A model generated the notes under the pieces. The model did not search any database. It was not told the origin of the DNA and worked only from the letters and a program-made list of their open reading frames with translations. From CAZSHX01 sp964606895 (lineage in GTDB: Bacteria; Bacteroidota; Ignavibacteria; Kapaibacteriales; UBA2268), in assembly GCA_964606895.1 (NCBI GenBank), contig CAZSHX010000008.1:19161-83160 (forward strand): a stretch of DNA of 64,000 bases, given 5' to 3'. Below, one piece after another: positions 58,871 to 64,000 of the stretch (the first letter of the stretch is position 1; the number at the start of each line of letters is the position of its first letter). The position numbers and the translations under genes are program-made.

Positions 58871-61102
58871 TTATTGCTCCTGATTAAATTTAACAATGAA
58901 ATTAGCACCAGGGAGTAGTCCTTCTTGTCCATTCTGAACTACCGAAATTTCTCCATTAATTCGGAGAAGTATTTCTTTAACGATGTAAAGTCCTAAGCCT
59001 CGACCATCTAATTTTAAAGAAAAGAACTCATTATAAATCATCGGAATTACATCTTCACGGATGCCGGGTCCGTTGTCTGCAATAATTATTGAGCTACTTT
59101 TACTATTAAGTTTAAATATAATTTCTTTATCTTTGGATTGATTTTTGTTTACCCAATAAACAGCATTATCCAGTAGGTTTATCAAAATTTGCAGGATAAG
59201 ACCGGTATTGGTTTTAATAATAACATCCTCATCTTTTAATATTTTTACAGTAATTTTTCCATCTATATCACGCCTGAAATATTTGATAACTTTTTCAATA
59301 CTTTCATAAACACTTACATCCTTTATTGCTTTACGTTGGTTTTTAAATAGCGGTTGAATTACTTGCATTTCGTCATATACAAAATTTAGATTTTCATCTA
59401 ATTCACTCAGCAGTGAAATTAAATCTGTATTAGTAAAATCATGATTCTTTGCTTTAACTCTAAAGTCTTTTACATTATTTCTCATTTTTGAAAGAAGGGT
59501 GAGAGCATCATGCGAAGCTTTTTCTACAGCCATTCCAAGACCAGCTAAATCTTCAACTATTTCCATCCTGTCTTTCATCATTATGTTATGTTTTTTTACA
59601 GTGTTAAGGAACTTGTTTGCTTTTTCAAGTACTTCCCTGTTGTCTATCTTCTCAAGACTTGATTTTAAGGAGTTGAATGATTTCTCAACAATATCGACAG
59701 AATCACTAAATGATTTCTCTTTTAAAATATTAGCTTTATTTTCGTCAATCTTCTTTTCTGTATTTAATACTTGCGTAACCAAAGTAACAAGTTTCTTGAA
59801 ATCCTCATATGCTCCATCAATATTCATCATCCCTTGACGATTGGTTGAGTCTTTCAATAATGGATTTTCATTTTGCCCCTGTCCAATATAAACAAAACCA
59901 GTTAAATCATTATAACTAATATAATCTCCAGCACGTACTCTTGCCCTTAATTTATCTAATTCAAGCCAATCATAACCAGGTTCCCCGAAAGGATAAACTC
60001 TCACACCATCTCGAAATAAATATACAAAGTTTTGCTTAATAAATTGTTCAATCTCTTTTGTTAATATGGTTTTATCCCTATTTTTCAAATTAAAAGCATA
60101 AAATGAGAATTTAAAATATCCACAAATTGGCTTTCGGTTAAATTCAGTAAACCAATCTTTGGTTGTCTGTGATGGATATTGATATTTACTTAGAGATTCT
60201 ATGCTTAGCAAATCAATTTCTCTGTTTTTAATTTCTCTATAAGGTGCAGTAGATTTATAAGTGAATTTCAAAATTCCTTCTGCAGTGACTTCACCAATCA
60301 TCGTAAATTGAGCTCTTTCGATTACATCACTGAAAGTGATAATGTCTTCAGGAGCATATTCTTTTTTATTAACAAACATTTTTACAATGAAATCTTGCTT
60401 AAAATCTATTTCAAGTGTCTTTGCATTTTCATCTTTTGGAGGTATTAATCGTTGAATAGATTTAAACAACTCCTTGAAATCATTAGAATTCCAATTCTCC
60501 CTCATGTTGTATATCCTGATCAACGTTCCTTTTTCTTTTTTGATTTCTTCGGGTGGATTATTTACAAACCAGCTATTGCTAACATCTTCAAGTAACTTGT
60601 ATTCTTCTGGTGGTTGATTGAACAAATCAGCCTTCTCTGGATTGTATTCAGTATAATCCATTTCGAGTCTAATTTCGTTGTTGTTGATTGCTTTTGTATA
60701 AAGTCCTATTTTCTCACCCAGCTTATGAATAGCAAATCTACCAATTCCTTTTTCACCCTGAATAATTCTACCTTTTACTGTAATATTCTTCTTTTGTTTT
60801 CTTTTATCTAATTTTACTGGTGTTGCAGGTCTAAGCCAAACATTAGTGATAGTTTCTAATGTCATACCATCACCATCATCTTCAACTTCGATAAACGGCT
60901 GTTCTTTCTCAGTTAAATAATTCTTTCCATAATTATCCATATTACAAAATCGTACTTGTACATTTTCTGCATCAGCATCATAACAATTTTTTAAAATTTC
61001 TATAATTGCTACTTTTTTATCAGTAATCAACTGATCACCAATAATATTTATCAACCGTGCATAAGGCTTAAATGGTTGACTATTTTGATTAATTATTGCC
61101 AT
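58871..61102 (-). CDS. Dual-GHKL ATPase / histidine-kinase-like protein of the defence-like operon
   Basis: A 743-residue soluble protein with two GHKL ATP-binding domains. The N-terminal one (about 15-230) is Hsp90/MORC/MutL-like: EILKNCYDADAENV (Glu35, Asn39), DDGDGM (75-80) and GEKGIGRFAIHKLGE (116-130). The middle (about 230-450) is a transducer-like region. A coiled coil (about 455-530) leads to a HisKA-like helix with His in VEKASHDALTLLSKM (about 537), and a C-terminal kinase HATPase domain (about 600-743) carries LINLLDNAVYW, IADNGPGI and GRGLGLYIVKEIL. It starts inside the methyltransferase gene (14-base overlap) and precedes the receiver gene by one base, so all are co-translated. 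It probably senses DNA or phage state and signals to the receiver protein; that is inference. Confidence 0.8.
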   Translation of the reverse strand: MAIINQNSQPFKPYARLINIIGDQLITDKKVAIIEILKNCYDADAENVQVRFCNMDNYGKNYLTEKEQPFIEVEDDGDGMTLETITNVWLRPATPVKLDKRKQKKNITVKGRIIQGEKGIGRFAIHKLGEKIGLYTKAINNNEIRLEMDYTEYNPEKADLFNQPPEEYKLLEDVSNSWFVNNPPEEIKKEKGTLIRIYNMRENWNSNDFKELFKSIQRLIPPKDENAKTLEIDFKQDFIVKMFVNKKEYAPEDIITFSDVIERAQFTMIGEVTAEGILKFTYKSTAPYREIKNREIDLLSIESLSKYQYPSQTTKDWFTEFNRKPICGYFKFSFYAFNLKNRDKTILTKEIEQFIKQNFVYLFRDGVRVYPFGEPGYDWLELDKLRARVRAGDYISYNDLTGFVYIGQGQNENPLLKDSTNRQGMMNIDGAYEDFKKLVTLVTQVLNTEKKIDENKANILKEKSFSDSVDIVEKSFNSLKSSLEKIDNREVLEKANKFLNTVKKHNIMMKDRMEIVEDLAGLGMAVEKASHDALTLLSKMRNNVKDFRVKAKNHDFTNTDLISLLSELDENLNFVYDEMQVIQPLFKNQRKAIKDVSVYESIEKVIKYFRRDIDGKITVKILKDEDVIIKTNTGLILQILINLLDNAVYWVNKNQSKDKEIIFKLNSKSSSIIIADNGPGIREDVIPMIYNEFFSLKLDGRGLGLYIVKEILLRINGEISVVQNGQEGLLPGANFIVKFNQEQ

Positions 61103-62363
61103 GTTTCACCTTCTTTGCTATTAAAATGTATTCTTCAGGATAAACAAGTTTACTATCTTTATTATCTAATTTGGAGAATTTTCCTGTTTTTTTGTCTCTA
61201 ATAGTCGGTATTAACTTATTCGGGATACTTCTTTTTATAATTTCTATCATTTCAAATCCAATAGATGTTAACATTTCGGTAAAAACTTCAGCAGATTTTA
61301 TTTTAACGTTATTGAAAGTTGTATTACCAATTACTAAACAAATGTGACCATCGTTCTTTAAAATTCTTTTCATTTCCTTCGCAACAGATTGCATATCATT
61401 AAAGTAATTAGCTACTTCTTTAGCTTTTCGTTTATCTTTTTCAGCAAGATTATTTACTATTTCTTGTGCTATTCCTGAAAAACAACTTAGTTCTTGATTT
61501 AAAGAATAAAAAGTTCCAATAAAGTTTTTTCTAAATTTAGTTAGGTCAGTAATATACTCGTACCAATATGCGGTTAGTTGATGAATATCCGCATATTCAT
61601 AAGATGTAACATAAGGAGGAGATGTAATAATTGCACTTACGGAATTTGCTCTTATTGATGTTTTTCGAGCATCCTCCAATCTGATTTCACATTTTGTTTT
61701 AAAGAATTTCTGTGTTACCAGTTGGTTATAAAATTCTGAGTTCTTTTTTATCATCTGTTTTGAATGTGCAGGAAAAGCTAAAAAAGGATCTGTTGGCACT
61801 TTCTTAGGATCAATCTGTGGTTTTGTACTTGATTGCAACCACTTTGAGCAATTTTTCAATATATGAGACAATGAAACAAGGAAAAATTCCTTAATAGTTT
61901 CATCATTTATATCCAAAATTTTATCATAAAGGAAAGCAATTTTAGATTTGTATTCTTGAGAAAACCAGTAGTCCAATCGGTCGTGAACTGATAAATTAGA
62001 ATATTTATCTATGTCAAATAATGCGAAGTTATTGACAATCAAGTTAAATTGCTGTTCTAATTCTTTCGGCTCAATAGGGTTAGTTTTAGCTTTAGTAATA
62101 AGCTTTGCAACTGGATTGATATCTACACCAATAGATTTTCTACCATGCACTTTTGCTTCTACAAGCGTAGTTCCACAACCTGCGAACAAATCGGCAATCA
62201 AATCATTCTTTTGAGTATATTCTTCAATTAGCTTTTTTACTAAGTTTGGTAGAAATTTAGCTGGGTATCTATGATAACCGTGTGTCCATTGCTCAACAGA
62301 ACGGACGTTAGTGAAACACCATTCAGGACTTACTTCGATATTTTCAAAATCTCTGTAAAACAT
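61089..62363 (-). CDS. DNA methyltransferase (amino-methylating, TSPPY type)
   Basis: A 424-residue S-adenosylmethionine-dependent methyltransferase. The N-terminal THGYHRYPAKFLPNLV segment and DLFAGCGTTLVEAK (58-71) with VDINP (80-84) form the cofactor site. The catalytic motif ITSPPYVTSYEYAD is at about 246-259, followed by the conserved strands ILKNDGHICLVIGN. The order cofactor site, variable middle (about 95-240), catalytic motif resembles alpha-class enzymes, and TSPPY is most often N4-cytosine or N6-adenine. The middle is the likely target-recognition region. It begins two bases after the upstream small gene and overlaps the GHKL gene by 14 bases. It presumably marks self DNA in the operon's restriction system. 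Confidence 0.85.
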   Translation of the reverse strand: MFYRDFENIEVSPEWCFTNVRSVEQWTHGYHRYPAKFLPNLVKKLIEEYTQKNDLIADLFAGCGTTLVEAKVHGRKSIGVDINPVAKLITKAKTNPIEPKELEQQFNLIVNNFALFDIDKYSNLSVHDRLDYWFSQEYKSKIAFLYDKILDINDETIKEFFLVSLSHILKNCSKWLQSSTKPQIDPKKVPTDPFLAFPAHSKQMIKKNSEFYNQLVTQKFFKTKCEIRLEDARKTSIRANSVSAIITSPPYVTSYEYADIHQLTAYWYEYITDLTKFRKNFIGTFYSLNQELSCFSGIAQEIVNNLAEKDKRKAKEVANYFNDMQSVAKEMKRILKNDGHICLVIGNTTFNNVKIKSAEVFTEMLTSIGFEMIEIIKRSIPNKLIPTIRDKKTGKFSKLDNKDSKLVYPEEYILIAKKVKHGNN

Positions 62364-62365
62364 TT

Positions 62366-62596
62366 TTATCCCGTTCTAAAATCCACACCAGCATCCTTGG
62401 ATTGCTGGATTATGTTTGTTTTTAAATTTCGATAATCATCAAATAACCATAATATTAACTTCATATAATTTCGATTAAATAAATTCTCACTGCGACTAGC
62501 TCTTAAACCAAGATATTCCAACGTTTCTTTTGATAATTCCCTTGGAAAAAGTTCCTTCAACTTCTCAATAGTTTTCTCTTTAATAAAAAAAGACAT
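62366..62596 (-). CDS. Small protein heading the defence-like operon
   Basis: A 76-residue, mostly helical, charged protein (MSFFIKEKTIEKLKELFPRE...). I recognise no family. Its length, basic character and place as the first gene, directly before a methyltransferase, would suit a controller or accessory protein, but no clear helix-turn-helix can be assigned. The stop lies two bases from the methyltransferase ATG and the shared GGGA forms that gene's ribosome-binding site. The operon promoter should lie in 62597-62699. Confidence 0.6.
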   Translation of the reverse strand: MSFFIKEKTIEKLKELFPRELSKETLEYLGLRASRSENLFNRNYMKLILWLFDDYRNLKTNIIQQSKDAGVDFRTG

Positions 62597-62699
62597 ATCA
62601 TCCTTAATTCACAAACAAATCTATAAAAATAAAAAAAATCAAAATTCAAAAATACACAAAAATGATTTCTAATTTTGCATTATTTCTTTTATTCCTCAG

Positions 62700-64000
62700 C
62701 TATTTCATTCTTTTTTGATTGTAAATTATTGTCCTCCTCAACGCTATATCAATATCGCTTCCTCTCAGAGTTGTCTTGAGTTCCTGTGAAGCTAAAAGCT
62801 TTTCAACTCTGTCGAGTTTGGCGATTAGCATCGTATTTGAACCGACACTGGCCATTTGAACTGTAGCTTTAAGCTGTGAATCATTGAAAATCCATTCCCG
62901 ATTTCTTCCGCCTAAGCGAGAAGCATCTCCAATAATTGCCATAGTTGGTTGGTCAACACGACCGCCAGAAGAAAAGCTTAAAATTGCAGAAATAATTGGG
63001 TCTGTAATAGCTTTGACAGCTGTATAAACAACTCCGGTTATAACTGGTACCGCAATAACATTCGCTGGAAAAGGTAAAGCGGAAAGATATTCCATTGTTC
63101 CAGGTGATAGAATCAAATCCAAGATAAAAGCAGAAGCCTTTGCTTGCAACATCCCTGCAAGTTGTCCGAAAAACTTTCTCCAACTGTCAGCTGCAGCTGT
63201 CGGATCACCAGCAAAAAGGTTGCTCAAGCTGTCAGTAACAGTAGTCTGCAAATCTTTGGTTACTACTCCAAGAGTATCTCCCTTATCCTTAATCATTTTT
63301 TCGGTATCGTCAAGTTGCTTACCGAGGTTCTTATATGCTTCCTGGTCTTCTTTTGAATCAAAAATTGGTTTGCCTTGCTCGTCAAATTTCTTGGCTTTCT
63401 GTTTTAAAAGGTTTAGTTGTTTATCGATTCCTTGCTTTTGAATTTTAAGAATATCCGAATCTTTCTTCCTTTGCAATTCTTGGTCAAGACCTTGCTTTTG
63501 GGAATCAACCCTTAATTGCTTCTTTCTAAATTCGTCTTCTTTTCTTTCACGTTCCTTTCGAGCATCTTCTTCTATTTGAGTTTTCTTTTTCTCGTATTCT
63601 TCTTTGCTGATAACTCCCATGTCTTGCCATTTCTGGAGTTCATCGAGTTTCTTCTTTTCTTCATCGGAAATCTTTTGAAGGGCATCATTTTTATCGGCTT
63701 CGTTTCTCTTTTGAACGCCCGAAAACCAAGTTTCATTGAATTTCTTTAACAACTCTTCTTCTTTAGAATACTTGTCTTCAACAGCCTTTTGCTCTTTTTC
63801 CTGCTGTTCCTTAATTACTTTAACCTGTTCATCGTATATTGACTTTTCCTGTGTTTGAATTTCTTTTTGTTTGGCAAGTCTTTTCTGTTCAAGTGAAATT
63901 ATATCCTTATTAATAGATTCAATTTGTGCTTGGTCATCCAAAGTCGGTGGTGTTACATAGGATTCAAGTTTTATCTTCTTATCTTTTAAACTACTCTCAA
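62700..64000 (-). CDS. Phage tail tape-measure-like protein (5' end outside window)
   Basis: The frame is open to the right edge, so only the C-terminal 433 residues are seen. Up to about residue 230 the visible part is a highly charged coiled coil rich in Lys, Glu and Gln. It is followed by a hydrophobic segment (AGMLQAKASAFILDLILS ... VIAVPVITGVVYTAVKAITD) and a C-terminal part with FSSGGRVDQPTMAIIGDASR and EWIFNDSQL. This order (coiled coil, membrane-active segment, GG-rich and AIIGDAS-type end) is that of tail tape-measure or tail-length proteins of Bacteroidota prophages, which set tail length and assist DNA entry. It suggests that a prophage, read on the minus strand, occupies DNA to the right. 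Confidence 0.75.
   Translation of the reverse strand, partial: ESSLKDKKIKLESYVTPPTLDDQAQIESINKDIISLEQKRLAKQKEIQTQEKSIYDEQVKVIKEQQEKEQKAVEDKYSKEEELLKKFNETWFSGVQKRNEADKNDALQKISDEEKKKLDELQKWQDMGVISKEEYEKKKTQIEEDARKERERKEDEFRKKQLRVDSQKQGLDQELQRKKDSDILKIQKQGIDKQLNLLKQKAKKFDEQGKPIFDSKEDQEAYKNLGKQLDDTEKMIKDKGDTLGVVTKDLQTTVTDSLSNLFAGDPTAAADSWRKFFGQLAGMLQAKASAFILDLILSPGTMEYLSALPFPANVIAVPVITGVVYTAVKAITDPIISAILSFSSGGRVDQPTMAIIGDASRLGGRNREWIFNDSQLKATVQMASVGSNTMLIAKLDRVEKLLASQELKTTLRGSDIDIALRRTIIYNQKRMK

Noticed and set aside
57637..58932. Longer start for the receiver protein at 58932
   Set aside because: It would overlap the kinase gene by about 60 bases; the ATG at 58869 has CAGGAG at the right distance and begins the receiver fold.
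54901..62700. Template repeat or reverse transcriptase of a diversity-generating retroelement
   Set aside because: No second copy of the FISUMP 3' segment and no YxDD-type reverse transcriptase frame was found in the window.
1..64000. CRISPR arrays
   Set aside because: No regularly spaced direct repeats of 24-40 bases with unique spacers and no cas genes were seen.

Overview
The window looks like a chromosome segment from a free-living, AT-rich member of the Bacteroidota/Chlorobiota (FCB) group. It carries about ten secreted proteins with a C-terminal type IX secretion (T9SS, type A) sorting domain, a PorE-like T9SS/peptidoglycan-anchoring protein, and also a flagellar cluster (fliL-fliM-fliN-fliO) next to a sigma-54 two-component pair. 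Flagella together with T9SS point to an Ignavibacteria/Kapabacteria-like lineage rather than a gliding Bacteroidetes. This is inference from gene content only.

Layout. 1-5.7 kb: end of an unidentified gene, a secreted C25-peptidase-like protein, a beta-barrel protein and a YCF48/BNR-repeat secreted protein. 6.1-7.6 kb: dnaA behind an AT-rich leader with a phased TGTTAA array. 7.8-13.4 kb: secreted serine protease, lipoprotein, a surface-protein gene interrupted by an 11-nt poly-G tract just after its signal peptide, and a membrane protein. 13.5-21.1 kb: NtrC-type regulator, histidine kinase, TPR lipoprotein, fliO, fliN, fliM, fliL. 21.3-24.1 kb: UDP-glucose dehydrogenase and a leucine-rich-repeat protein. 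24.4-34.4 kb: four tandem paralogues built from an IgGFc-binding-like domain, ASH-type domains and a T9SS tail, in different combinations, closed by a 19-bp hairpin. 34.7-38.6 kb: PorE-like protein, WD40-like secreted protein and a broken gene. 39.1-49.7 kb: peroxiredoxin, topA, YfhO-like membrane protein, glycosyltransferases, a second WD40-like secreted protein, a Cys-rich protein and OsmC. 49.7-54.9 kb: transposase-like gene, tRNA-Glu, coaE and two envelope proteins.

54.9-64 kb is accessory DNA. It holds degenerate small genes and a lipoprotein with a FISUMP C-lectin-like domain whose last 35 codons look diversified (diversity-generating retroelement target-like). A tight operon then encodes a 76-aa protein, a DNA methyltransferase, a dual-GHKL ATPase/kinase and a receiver-domain protein, and ends in a remnant of a type III restriction (Res) helicase. 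The last gene, open at the window edge, is a phage tail tape-measure-like protein, so a prophage probably starts here.

The most notable items are (1) the methyltransferase / dual-GHKL kinase / receiver / Res operon, which reads as a restriction-type defence system with two-component signalling parts; (2) the poly-G switch in the secreted protein at 10.6-12.2 kb; and (3) the hypervariable-looking 3' end of the FISUMP lipoprotein.
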